A stretch of 59,534 nt of DNA from Halobacteriovorax sp. (GTDB taxonomy: Bacteria > Bdellovibrionota > Bacteriovoracia > Bacteriovoracales > Bacteriovoracaceae), in assembly GCA_020048985.1 (NCBI GenBank), contig JAIFLR010000089.1, forward strand, positions 1 to 59,534, in the 5' to 3' direction. Shown here in pieces: positions 35,860-43,228 of this stretch. Every line of letters starts with the position of its first letter. The stretch's first letter is position 1. The translations under genes were made by a program, and so were the position numbers. The notes below the pieces were generated by a model. The model was given only the letters and a program-made list of their open reading frames with translations, was not told where the DNA came from and searched no databases.

Positions 35860-36186
35860 ATGAAATGGCTTTTATCACTTACTGTACTTATTTCACTTCA
35901 GCTCAAAGCCGAGGTAGCACCAGAGAATGTCGATAGCATGATTGATCAGATGGTCAGAGAGAACGTAATCTCACCTGAGGAAGCTCAGAAGGCTAAGATT
36001 CGCATGCGGACAATGTCTAAAGAGCAGTGGAGCCAGGTGAATACGCAGGCCGAAAAAATTGCAGCCCGAAGCCCAGCTTCCGCCAAGACAAGCTCAAACA
36101 ATAAGATTGAAGAAGTTCATGGGATCGACTTAGACAGTGCTCAATTCAAACAAATTCAAAGTGACATGAAAAATATTGTGCCTTAG
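35860..36186 (+). CDS. Small secreted protein of unknown function
   Basis: The 108-residue product starts at the ATG at 35860, with GAGG 7 bases upstream. An earlier in-frame ATG at 35839 lies in the -10 box of the FliA-like promoter and is unlikely. A signal peptide (WLLSLTVLISLQLKAE) is followed by a mostly helical mature part. The segment VDSMIDQMVRENVISPEEAQKAK recalls short EF-hand-like or SHOCT-like helix pairs. No family is recognised. If the FliA promoter is real, it is co-expressed with motility genes and might be a secreted factor of the motile stage. Confidence 0.7.
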   Translation: MKWLLSLTVLISLQLKAEVAPENVDSMIDQMVRENVISPEEAQKAKIRMRTMSKEQWSQVNTQAEKIAARSPASAKTSSNNKIEEVHGIDLDSAQFKQIQSDMKNIVP

Positions 36187-36198
36187 TCTTATGACTAG

Positions 36199-37416
36199 AT
36201 GGCAATATTCTCTCTAGATGTAACTCCGTTAAAAGAAAACGCTAACTACCGCTGGCTCTATCTGAGTCAGCTCGTTTCATTTTTTGGCAGCATGATCACT
36301 TATGTTGCTATTCCCTTTCAGATGTATGAGATCACAGGTTCCACTTTTCACGTCGGGATGCTGGGGATCGTGCAACTGATTCCGCTGGTGATTTCCGGTT
36401 TTTGGGGTGGAGCCTTTGCTGATAGTTTTGATCGCAGAAAGTTAATTGTTTTTACCCAAATCGCTTCGGCCATGGGAAACCTCATGCTCGCAGGATTTGC
36501 AGTTTCGAATTCTCAAAACTATTGGTTTCTCTACTCTCTTTCAGGCCTTATGTCCGTTTGCAAAGGACTTGAAAGACCACCACTAGAAGCCCTGACTCAG
36601 CAGTTAATCAAAAAAGAAGAAATTCCCAAAGTGAGTTCCTTGCAATCATTTAAAACCACAGCGGGAATGATTATGGGGCCGGCGGTGGGAGGAATCCTCA
36701 TTTCTTCTTTTGGCATCGTCGCGACCTACGTAGTGGATTTTTTGACTTATGTCTTTAGTATCTACTGCCTGCTTCAATTAAAAAACTTCCCCGTATTAAG
36801 TGAGAAACGCAAGGCCGATCTTTCTTCGATCATGGATGGGTTTAAGTATGCAATGAGACGACCGGATCTTATCGGTACATACGTAGTAGACATGGCCTCC
36901 ATGACTTTTGCTTTTCCAAATCCCTTGTTTCCGGCCTTGGCCAAGATTCTTGGGGGAACGGATAAACTCGGGTGGTTATACTCCTCTGTGGCCATTGGCG
37001 CCTTATTGGCAACCGTCACAAGCGGCTGGACTCATAAAGTGGTGGCCCATGGAAAGGTGATCACGATCTGTGCACTTCTGTGGTGTGTGGGGATCGCTGC
37101 TTTTGGACTCAGTCAGAATTTTTACTTGGCCATTGCTGCGCTGGCTTTTGCAGGCTTCGTCGATATGATCTCTGGCATTTTTCGCTCTACCATCTGGAAT
37201 GAAACGATCCCTTCCGAGTTCAGAGGCAGGCTGGCAAGTGTCGAGATGATTTCTTATTCTTCAGGACCACTCTTGGGAAATACCTTTATGGGTGCCATGG
37301 CCGAGAGTGTGGGCTTTGAAAGTGCCCTCATGTGGGGCGGAATTGCTGGTGGTTTTTTAGTTTTAATTCTTGGGATTGGGATTAAGTCGTTTTGGAATTA
37401 CCGGGCGGTAAGATAG
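36199..37416 (+). CDS. MFS transporter, MFS_3 (EntS-like) group
   Basis: The 405-residue product has about twelve transmembrane helices. It shows NANYRWLYLSQLVSFFGSMI at the first helix, motif-A-like GGAFADSFDRRKL between helices 2 and 3, and GGILISSFG in helix 5. The pattern matches the enterobactin-exporter-like group of major facilitators. The substrate cannot be told. It follows the small secreted protein by 12 bases and could share its FliA-like promoter. No clear ribosome site is seen. Confidence 0.88.
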   Translation: MAIFSLDVTPLKENANYRWLYLSQLVSFFGSMITYVAIPFQMYEITGSTFHVGMLGIVQLIPLVISGFWGGAFADSFDRRKLIVFTQIASAMGNLMLAGFAVSNSQNYWFLYSLSGLMSVCKGLERPPLEALTQQLIKKEEIPKVSSLQSFKTTAGMIMGPAVGGILISSFGIVATYVVDFLTYVFSIYCLLQLKNFPVLSEKRKADLSSIMDGFKYAMRRPDLIGTYVVDMASMTFAFPNPLFPALAKILGGTDKLGWLYSSVAIGALLATVTSGWTHKVVAHGKVITICALLWCVGIAAFGLSQNFYLAIAALAFAGFVDMISGIFRSTIWNETIPSEFRGRLASVEMISYSSGPLLGNTFMGAMAESVGFESALMWGGIAGGFLVLILGIGIKSFWNYRAVR

Positions 37417-37475
37417 TTTTTCAAAGCATTACAAATAGATTTTCACTCCCCTTAAGAGCTGCTTTAGAATAACGC

Positions 37476-37994
37476 ATGCTTAATGTGTTACTTTTGATAT
37501 TTCTCTGTGTTGGCTGTGTTGAAAAATTTGAAGTAAATATTGGTCGCAATTCTATCGAAGCTCTCTCTCACCCTGAATGCGAAGCTTCCGAAGATGATTC
37601 AAATTATCCTGAGTGTGTTAAAAGCAATGTCGTTTTTAATACTCATAGCGATTGTGGAGGACCGGTTTACTATACGAGCACTGGGACTCACACCTATGGT
37701 AAAAACATTAACCCGGAAGAATGCCAAGTCGACTATGATATACAGGGAGGGTATACAGGGGTCATTCAAACTGATTCAAATTCCTGCACTCAAGTTAATG
37801 GAAGCTATGTTTGCGACTACGCACTTTCTTTAAATGAGGCTCCAGACTATGATAATTTCACTGGTACGGTCACAATCAGTTGTCCCAATGCAGTAGTTTC
37901 AAATTTTAATCTTTCAGCATCAGCTGCATCCGCTTTTAGCTGGGAGCCGCCGGGATGTGCACCACCGCCGCCTCCACCTCCGCCAGCTGAGTAA
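37476..37994 (+). CDS. Cys-rich lipoprotein with proline tail
   Basis: The 172-residue product has a short lipoprotein signal (VLLLIFLCVGC; lipid-anchored Cys at about residue 14). The mature part has nine or more further Cys and is beta-type, with YDIQGGYTGVI and FTGTVTISCPNAVVSNF strands. It ends in GCAPPPPPPPPAE. Surface-exposed, disulfide-bonded lipoproteins of this kind are frequent in predatory and gliding bacteria, but no family is recognised. Its 3' end is 12 bases from the convergent DUF1232 gene. Confidence 0.7.
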   Translation: MLNVLLLIFLCVGCVEKFEVNIGRNSIEALSHPECEASEDDSNYPECVKSNVVFNTHSDCGGPVYYTSTGTHTYGKNINPEECQVDYDIQGGYTGVIQTDSNSCTQVNGSYVCDYALSLNEAPDYDNFTGTVTISCPNAVVSNFNLSASAASAFSWEPPGCAPPPPPPPPAE

Positions 37995-38006
37995 CCATTG
38001 GAGTAT

Positions 38007-38354
38007 TTAGTACGGACTTCCAACATACTGCCAAAGTCTTTTTTTCACAAAACCTGGAACAAAAAACTGCAGTGCCCGAGCGATTTTTCGTAAATTAGCA
38101 AAACTCTTCATACCCCAAGGGTAATGGGAGAGTAAGATTTGACTGTCGAGAACGGTGAAAAAATAATCCAGAACAATCGCAAAAATAATCAGATCATCCA
38201 AAAGACCGAAAAGGGGAATCCAGTCTGGAATCAAATCAATTGGAGAGAGCATTAAAGCAATCATCGCCAACAAGACTTTTTTATCGCGGGAGGGGATGCG
38301 CTCATCATTCGCGACATCCATCAGAAACTTTTTTAAATCTTGGAAGAACTTCAT
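38007..38354 (-). CDS. DUF1232 (YkvA) family membrane protein
   Basis: The 115-residue product has the YkvA core: SRDKKVLLAMIALMLSPIDL followed by IPDWIPLFGLLDDL, where the SPIDLIPD-x2-P-x3-GLLDD pattern is diagnostic. It is a small inner-membrane protein of unknown role. Its ATG overlaps the stop of tcdA by 4 bases (ATGA), so it is the last gene of the rlmN-tcdA operon. Confidence 0.9.
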   Translation of the reverse strand: MKFFQDLKKFLMDVANDERIPSRDKKVLLAMIALMLSPIDLIPDWIPLFGLLDDLIIFAIVLDYFFTVLDSQILLSHYPWGMKSFANLRKIARALQFFVPGFVKKRLWQYVGSPY

Positions 38355-39124
38355 TTCGTTATCTCTCGAATGACTAGGGAGCTCGTGGCAAAAGCAAAAG
38401 CACCGGTAACAAAACTGGCCGATCCAAAACCTTCGGAGCAGTCCATGTTTTTAGCAAGGCCTGGTGCCTTGTGAGTCACACACCCGTCAGCAGTTGGATA
38501 AACGGCGCGCTCATGTGACCAAACGGACCATACGCCAAAATCACCTTCGTGTTCTGTAGGAAATGAAAAGTCCTGGCGCAGTTTCTTGCGAAGTTTGGCC
38601 AGCAGTCGATCATTGGCCGAACTTGCCATGTCAGTGACTCGGATCTGCAGGGGATCTGTTTTTCCACCGGCGCCACCCATGACAACCAGGGGGACTTTGT
38701 TCTTGCGGCAATAATCAATCAGGTAACATTTGTTAGTGAAATCATCACAAGCATCTATAACAAAATCATAGGATTTATCAAAAATGACTTCTAAGTTCTT
38801 GGGGCTGAAAAAACATTGTTTGGTATCCACTTCGCAGAACGGATTAATGAGTGCCACACGCTCTTTCATGACATCAACTTTAAATTTTCCCACTGTGCCA
38901 TTCAGTGCGTGCACTTGTCGATTGATGTTAGTTACACAAACATCATCAAGATCCACAAGCGTCATGTGGCCAATTCCGGTGCGGGCCAAAGCTTCAGCGA
39001 CCCAAGAGCCTACGCCACCAATTCCCACCACCAGAATTCTGGCCTCACGGATTTTGGTCATCCCTTTAATTCCGTAAAGTCGGGCAATGCCCCCAAATCG
39101 TGATTCAAAATCATCAACGAACAT
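38351..39124 (-). CDS. tcdA: tRNA threonylcarbamoyladenosine dehydratase (CsdL/YgdL)
   Basis: The 257-residue product is an E1/ThiF-like ATP-using enzyme with the nucleotide loop GIGGVGS (residues 34-40) and the next acidic strand TLVDLDDVCVTNINRQVHAL. VIDACDDFTNK and VVMGGAGGKTDP also match the TcdA group. It dehydrates t6A37 of ANN-decoding tRNAs to the cyclic form. A ThiF/MoeB paralog is the alternative, but the GRFGGIARLYG start (SRFGGIARLYG here) is typical of TcdA. It overlaps rlmN by 11 bases and the DUF1232 gene by 4. Confidence 0.92.
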   Translation of the reverse strand: MFVDDFESRFGGIARLYGIKGMTKIREARILVVGIGGVGSWVAEALARTGIGHMTLVDLDDVCVTNINRQVHALNGTVGKFKVDVMKERVALINPFCEVDTKQCFFSPKNLEVIFDKSYDFVIDACDDFTNKCYLIDYCRKNKVPLVVMGGAGGKTDPLQIRVTDMASSANDRLLAKLRKKLRQDFSFPTEHEGDFGVWSVWSHERAVYPTADGCVTHKAPGLAKNMDCSEGFGSASFVTGAFAFATSSLVIREITK

Positions 39125-40157
39125 AGTTCCTCGCCTGTTGATCTATTTTTAGTTGCCCACAAGCCGCCAGGATATCGTCACCCTTGGTACTGCGGACCAT
39201 GACTCTTAATTTTTTTGCCACTAACTTTTGTCGAAATTCCTCAACTTCTTTTTCCGATGGCCGTTTCCATCCAGATCCCGGGAAGGGATTGAAGGGAATC
39301 AAATTAATCACCGCCTTGCGACCGGTGAGTAAAGCTTCGAGTGCTACCGCATGTTCATCATTCATGTTGAAGTCTTGTATCATGAGGTATTCAAAAGTCA
39401 TAAATGAAGATTTTATAAAAGGCAGTTCATCAAAGGCCTGCATAACATCTTTAATTGGGTATTTTAGATTCACGGGAATCAGCCGACTTCTCTCATCGTC
39501 AAATGGAGAGTGGAGACTAAGGGCCAGATTGATCTTAGGGAAGTCTTTGAGCTGGGAGATGCCTGGAACAAAGCCAACAGTAGAGAGGGTCATTTGGCGT
39601 CGGCCAAGCCCTATTAATTTGGTGTCGTTAAAGACTTCAATGGCTTTTTTAACTTCATCCACATTATGCAAAGGCTCACCCTGGCCCATAAAAACAACAC
39701 TAGGCTTTAGAGCTTTAGCGTCGTTTTGAAGGAGCCACTCATAGGCCTTGAGGTACTGGCCGACAATTTCACCGGCCTTGAGGTGGCGCTTTAAACCCTG
39801 AGTACCAGTGTAGCAGAAACTGCAATTCATGGCGCAGCCTACTTGAGTGGACAAACAAATGGAGTACCTTTTAGGAAAAGGAATCAAAACCGTCTCAACT
39901 TCGAGCTGATCCTTGAATTGCATCTGAAATTTAACTGTACCATCTTCAGATTTTAGGATCTTCGATATCTGGGGGAGGTCGAAATCGAAGTCTTGTCGTA
40001 ACGAAGTGACCGTATTGGAAGCAACGTGGCGATTCCATAAGGAAGAATCTTTATAGAGTCCATCTAACCAGAAATGAAGTCCGGAAAGAGAAAATCCTCT
40101 TTCCTGGAAGGCGCGGGCCCAGTCATTGGTAGTCATGGCATAAACAGAAGTTGTCAT
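39114..40157 (-). CDS. rlmN: Dual-specificity rRNA/tRNA adenine-C2 methyltransferase RlmN
   Basis: The 347-residue radical SAM methyltransferase has the 4Fe-4S motif C108-x3-C112-x2-C115 in STQVGCAMNCSFCYTG. Other blocks are VVFMGQGEPLHN, LALSLHSP and LIPFNPFPGS. A C-terminal methyl-carrying Cys is seen in DDILAACGQL. It methylates A2503 of 23S rRNA (and A37 of some tRNAs), which supports ribosome accuracy. It is the first gene of an overlapping three-gene operon with tcdA and the DUF1232 gene. The second start Met (MTTNDW, residue 8) is an alternative. Confidence 0.94.
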   Translation of the reverse strand: MTTSVYAMTTNDWARAFQERGFSLSGLHFWLDGLYKDSSLWNRHVASNTVTSLRQDFDFDLPQISKILKSEDGTVKFQMQFKDQLEVETVLIPFPKRYSICLSTQVGCAMNCSFCYTGTQGLKRHLKAGEIVGQYLKAYEWLLQNDAKALKPSVVFMGQGEPLHNVDEVKKAIEVFNDTKLIGLGRRQMTLSTVGFVPGISQLKDFPKINLALSLHSPFDDERSRLIPVNLKYPIKDVMQAFDELPFIKSSFMTFEYLMIQDFNMNDEHAVALEALLTGRKAVINLIPFNPFPGSGWKRPSEKEVEEFRQKLVAKKLRVMVRSTKGDDILAACGQLKIDQQARNYVR

Positions 40158-40208
40158 TTACACGTTAATCTAGCCTATTCGCGTAAAGGTGTCATAATAT
40201 AGTTCATC

Positions 40209-40775
40209 ATGAAAAACATAGTCCTTTTAAGCCTTCATTTTTTGATTCTTTTCGGTTGTTCTCACAGGGAGAAAGCACCTGATTCTCAAGCAGTTTCAAC
40301 CCCTTCGACGGAATCAAAAAATATACTCAAAACTCCAGGTAAAACCAAGGCCATTTTCCATATCATAGAGCCTCTGGATGTTGAGATTGCCCTTTATAAT
40401 ATTGAAACGAAAAGGGAAGAAACGGTACTGGTGGATAAGACTTTGTCCCAACTGGAATTGAAGCCAGGGCACTGGCAAGTGCGCGGATTTATTTTGGCCG
40501 GCAAACGCTACACCATCACAAATCCTGCTAAACAATTCATTTTTAACCTCAAAAAAGACAAAATAACCTACGTTGGAAGCTATATTTTCCAATGCCCAAA
40601 GGTAAACCAAACTCACATGAAAGAGATGAAGAAGATGAGTTTTTTCAATCGCTATCCCTTCAGCTCAAAAACCGGCCTATGTGAAGTGGTTGTTGGGAGT
40701 GATTTTAAAAGTGTGAACAAAGTTTGGATGAGTTTAGACAATGAGAAACATCGAGCACTTAGCCTCGGCTTCTAA
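40209..40775 (+). CDS. Lipoprotein of unknown function
   Basis: The 188-residue product has a lipoprotein signal (HFLILFGC, Cys at residue 17) followed by a disordered Ser/Thr/Pro stretch. A beta-type domain with VEIALYNIETKREETVLV and HWQVRGFILAGKRYTI strands follows, recalling a carboxypeptidase-regulatory-like or PEGA-type small sandwich. No family is certain. It is transcribed away from rlmN and followed by a 311-base gap that carries the leader of the gliding-like cluster. Confidence 0.7.
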   Translation: MKNIVLLSLHFLILFGCSHREKAPDSQAVSTPSTESKNILKTPGKTKAIFHIIEPLDVEIALYNIETKREETVLVDKTLSQLELKPGHWQVRGFILAGKRYTITNPAKQFIFNLKKDKITYVGSYIFQCPKVNQTHMKEMKKMSFFNRYPFSSKTGLCEVVVGSDFKSVNKVWMSLDNEKHRALSLGF

Positions 40776-40870
40776 TTGCCAATTTTTTAAGCACCCGAAA
40801 TTTCATACTGCCAACTGGCACGCTAAATGCTCACAACTCTTCTAATTTTTAATTTTGTTTAAAATCTGAA

Positions 40871-40898
40871 TTGATATTAAATCTGGGAAGCGTAGTAT
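40871..40898 (+). promoter_or_regulatory. Promoter of gliding-like unit 1
   Basis: TTGATA (40871-40876), 16 bases, TAGTAT (40893-40898). The same -35 box, same spacing and near-identical -10 box occur at 44986-45013 before unit 2. Each lies the same distance (about 20 bases) before a copy of the leader element. That shared arrangement is the main support. Confidence 0.65.
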
Positions 40899-40917
40899 TG
40901 GGTCGTTACCATACATT

Positions 40918-40994
40918 TTTTTCTCACGATTTTGTTGTTGGACGTTTTTACAAGTTGCACGTTTGTTGATCCCAAAATCGAGAAAAACCGCAAG
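40918..40994 (+). promoter_or_regulatory. Putative structured RNA leader element, copy A
   Basis: The 5' arm (TTTTTCTC-AC-GATTTT, 40918-40933) pairs with AAAATCGAGAAAAA (40974-40987), giving a 14-bp stem with a 2-base bulge. It encloses a core (40933-40973) with the blocks TGTTGTTGGACGTT, CAAG, TGCACGT and TGTTGAT, followed by CCGCAAG. Copy B at 45034-45108 has the same blocks and the same position relative to its promoter. The stem differs in sequence but is still paired. I match it to no known riboswitch or leader. Confidence 0.65.
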
Positions 40995-41086
40995 GCCAAA
41001 AGTCTGTTTCAAGAATTACAGTAAAGTGTTTCTTTTGAAGCAGAAATATACTTTTGTTCCTCTAGCGCTCCTTAAGGAGTCTAGTC

Positions 41087-42502
41087 ATGAAGACGAGAGT
41101 TTTAAACCTAGGTTTATCCCTATTATTTTGTCTTGTAGCCTCTTCTTGTAACAAAGAAGAGTTTTACGAAAAAGAGTTTTTAGATACTCCAACATCCGGC
41201 ACGACTGATGGATCAGTTAATGGCGGAGATCAAGGTGGAGTTGACAGTGGGGTTAATGGTGGAACAACTGGAAGTTCCACCAATGGCTCTTCTACTGGTG
41301 GTGTAGATGGATCTACCACTGGCGGAACAACTGGTGGTGTAGATGGATCTACCACTGGCGGAACAACTGGTGGTGTAGATGGATCTACTACTGGCGGAAC
41401 AACTGGTGGTGTAGATGGATCTACTACTGGCGGAACAACTGGTGGTGTAGATGGATCTACTACTGGCGGAACTACTGGCGGAACAACTGGCGGAACAACC
41501 GGTGGAACTACTGGTGGAACAACCGGTGGAACTACTGGTGGAACAACCGGTGGAACTACTGGTGGAACAACTGGTGGAACTACTGGAGACTGTAACAACG
41601 GTCATGGAAACGACGCTGACGGTGTAGATGAATCAAATCCAACTATTGGAACAGAACCAAAATGTCAGCTTGAAATATTCCACCAAGCTGCTGAAGAAAG
41701 CAAAAAAATTGACATCGTTTGGATTATTGATAACTCAGGTTCAATGAACGATGAGCAGTCTGCCTTGGGTTCTAACTTTAGTGCTTTCATTGATGATTTT
41801 ATTACTAAAAATGTTGATTTTAAAATGGCGATTACAACTACGGACGCCAGCACTACTGAGAAGAAAGGTAGAATGGTTACAGGTTCAGATCTAAAGCTGA
41901 ACTCAACTAAGGCCCAGGCCAATGAGACTCAGTTTAAAGCAGATTTCAATTCTCTGATTAAAGTTGGAACAAGCGGTTCGGGTAATGAAAAAGGTCTTTC
42001 TGCTTCGGAAGGATTCATGGAAAAATATGCAGCTTCGTTTGTTCGTCCAGATGCTTATTTGGCAGTTGTAATTGTGTCGGATGAGGAAGACCAATCTTCT
42101 AAAACTGTTGCTCAGTACACTGATTATTTGAAATCGTTTAAAAACAGTAACGGTCTAGTGAAAGTATATTCAGTAGTTGACGTGAATAATACGAACTGTT
42201 GTTCTCAGGGAATTGCAACTGGTTCAGAAAGGTATAAGGCTGCCTCTAATAATACAGCAGGGATGGTTGCTGATATTCGTGAAAATTTCCACGGTGTTTT
42301 GAGTGACATGGGGGAAAGTATCATCAATCTACTTGATAGCTTTGCTCTTTCTCATGAGCCTACTTTAGGAACCCTAAAGGTTTATGTGAATGACGTCGAA
42401 ACGAGCAATTATACTTACGACACTGCTTCACGCTCTATCAAGTTTAATCAAAACGCCCTTCCTCCAGTAGGTGCTGAGATTAAAGTTTATTACGTGAAAT
42501 AA
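41087..42502 (+). CDS. VWA-domain lipoprotein with Gly/Thr repeat stalk, CglB-like adhesin candidate
   Basis: The product has 471 residues. It has a lipoprotein signal with the anchor Cys at 21 (LVASSC). Residues about 71-166 are a stalk: five 12-residue units of GGVDGSTTGGTT, then nine GGTT units. Residues about 205-400 are a von Willebrand A domain with a complete MIDAS start D215-N-S217-G-S219 in WIIDNSGSMNDEQ. A C-terminal beta domain (GTLKVYVNDVETSNYTYD) follows. In Myxococcus, CglB is an outer-membrane VWA lipoprotein that acts as the gliding adhesin, and the neighbours here fit that system. The repeat stalk would lift the adhesin off the membrane. It is the first gene of a four-gene unit. 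Confidence 0.8.
   Translation: MKTRVLNLGLSLLFCLVASSCNKEEFYEKEFLDTPTSGTTDGSVNGGDQGGVDSGVNGGTTGSSTNGSSTGGVDGSTTGGTTGGVDGSTTGGTTGGVDGSTTGGTTGGVDGSTTGGTTGGVDGSTTGGTTGGTTGGTTGGTTGGTTGGTTGGTTGGTTGGTTGGTTGDCNNGHGNDADGVDESNPTIGTEPKCQLEIFHQAAEESKKIDIVWIIDNSGSMNDEQSALGSNFSAFIDDFITKNVDFKMAITTTDASTTEKKGRMVTGSDLKLNSTKAQANETQFKADFNSLIKVGTSGSGNEKGLSASEGFMEKYAASFVRPDAYLAVVIVSDEEDQSSKTVAQYTDYLKSFKNSNGLVKVYSVVDVNNTNCCSQGIATGSERYKAASNNTAGMVADIRENFHGVLSDMGESIINLLDSFALSHEPTLGTLKVYVNDVETSNYTYDTASRSIKFNQNALPPVGAEIKVYYVK
41297..41584 (+). repeat. In-frame tandem repeat: 5 x 36 bp then 9 x 12 bp
   Basis: Units of 36 bases start at 41297, 41333, 41369, 41405 and 41441 and are nearly identical, differing only at third positions such as ACCACT versus ACTACT. 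From 41477 to 41584 there are nine 12-base units alternating between GGTGGAACTACT and GGTGGAACAACC. All units keep the reading frame and encode the Gly/Thr stalk. Changes in copy number would alter stalk length without a frameshift. Confidence 0.95.
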
Positions 42503-42511
42503 GAGGGATCC

Positions 42512-43219
42512 ATGTTGAAATTTTCTATAGCTGCAGCTTTACTGATTCTACTTGTTTCAAATAAAACTCATGCCGGAGAGAAGTCGTTATACGACTTCCT
42601 CTGGCTTGATCCTGATAAGAAAGTCTATGTTTTACAGAACAAGATTTATAAAAAAGAACATACCTTCTATGCAGATGTGGGGTACCTTTCAAACTTCACT
42701 TCTACTTTCCAGGACACAAACGGTTTCAGTCTCAAAGGTGGATTTTACGTCCATGAAGACTGGGGACTTGAAGTATTCTACAACCAGTACAATAACAAGA
42801 ATAATGATAACTGGGACAACGTGAGAAATATTAATGGTGCCGATCCATTCGTTCGTCGCCTCAACTCAAGTTACGGGGTGATGGCGATTTGGTCACCTTT
42901 CTACGGGAAGATTAATACATTTAATCGCATTTTTTACTTCGATTGGTCGTTTGGTCTAGGTATTGCAAAAATCAGCGCAGAAAGTAACCGTAAGACAGTT
43001 GATGATACAAACCTAACGTCAGCATATGACAAAGAGTCATACAATGCGGCCGTCTGGAAAACCAACTTAAAGTTTCACTTGAATCAAAACGTTCACATTG
43101 GAGTGGAGTGGATGCAACACCACTACAAGGCCCCTGGACCGAATCGCAATGGGCAAGAGGCTTCAGATACCATGCGAAATAATCAGGACCTTATCCTCAG
43201 TGTTGGATTTTCTTATTAA
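42512..43219 (+). CDS. Outer-membrane beta-barrel protein (gliding-type, GltA/B/H-like)
   Basis: The 235-residue product has a signal peptide (FSIAAALLILLVSNKTHAG). It has alternating aromatic beta strands such as TFYADVGYLSNF, GLEVFYNQY and HIGVEWMQHHY, and a C-terminal Phe/Tyr strand (DLILSVGFSY), as outer-membrane barrels require. The early KSLYDFLWLDPDKKVYVLQN segment is typical of the barrel family found next to gliding genes in myxobacteria and Bdellovibrio. It would form the outer-membrane platform for the adhesin. The gene follows the VWA gene by 9 bases and has GAGGG before the ATG. Confidence 0.78.
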   Translation: MLKFSIAAALLILLVSNKTHAGEKSLYDFLWLDPDKKVYVLQNKIYKKEHTFYADVGYLSNFTSTFQDTNGFSLKGGFYVHEDWGLEVFYNQYNNKNNDNWDNVRNINGADPFVRRLNSSYGVMAIWSPFYGKINTFNRIFYFDWSFGLGIAKISAESNRKTVDDTNLTSAYDKESYNAAVWKTNLKFHLNQNVHIGVEWMQHHYKAPGPNRNGQEASDTMRNNQDLILSVGFSY

Positions 43220-43228
43220 GGATTGCGT

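Larger units (their letters stand above)
40776..41086 (+). other. 311-base intergenic region with promoter and structured leader of unit 1
   Basis: No gene is seen here. The gap holds a TTGATA-N16-TAGTAT promoter (40871-40898), the shared leader element (40918-40994), a small CTGT/ACAG hairpin just after it, and an AAGGAG ribosome site before the ATG at 41087. The predicted leader is about 180 nt long. Confidence 0.7.

Noticed and set aside
40816-40831. Sigma-54-like site TGGCAC-N5-ATGCT upstream of the VWA gene
   Set aside because: It has no counterpart before unit 2, whereas the TTGATA/TAG(T/A)AT promoter is shared by both units at the same distance from the element. It could be a chance match within a small palindrome.
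40918-40994. c-di-GMP class I riboswitch as an explanation for the leader element
   Set aside because: The CCGCAAG tail is faintly reminiscent, but the GGGCAAACC and GGGACGCAAAGCC blocks and the tetraloop receptor are missing.
41297-41476. 36-bp repeats resembling CRISPR repeat length
   Set aside because: The units are directly abutting with no spacers and are in frame within a clear coding gene.
41230-41598. Open frames on the minus strand encoding Val-Pro-Pro or Ser/Cys repeats opposite the VWA lipoprotein
   Set aside because: They are mirror products of the Gly/Thr tandem repeat; a repeat of a multiple of three stays open in several frames. They have no ribosome site or separate support.
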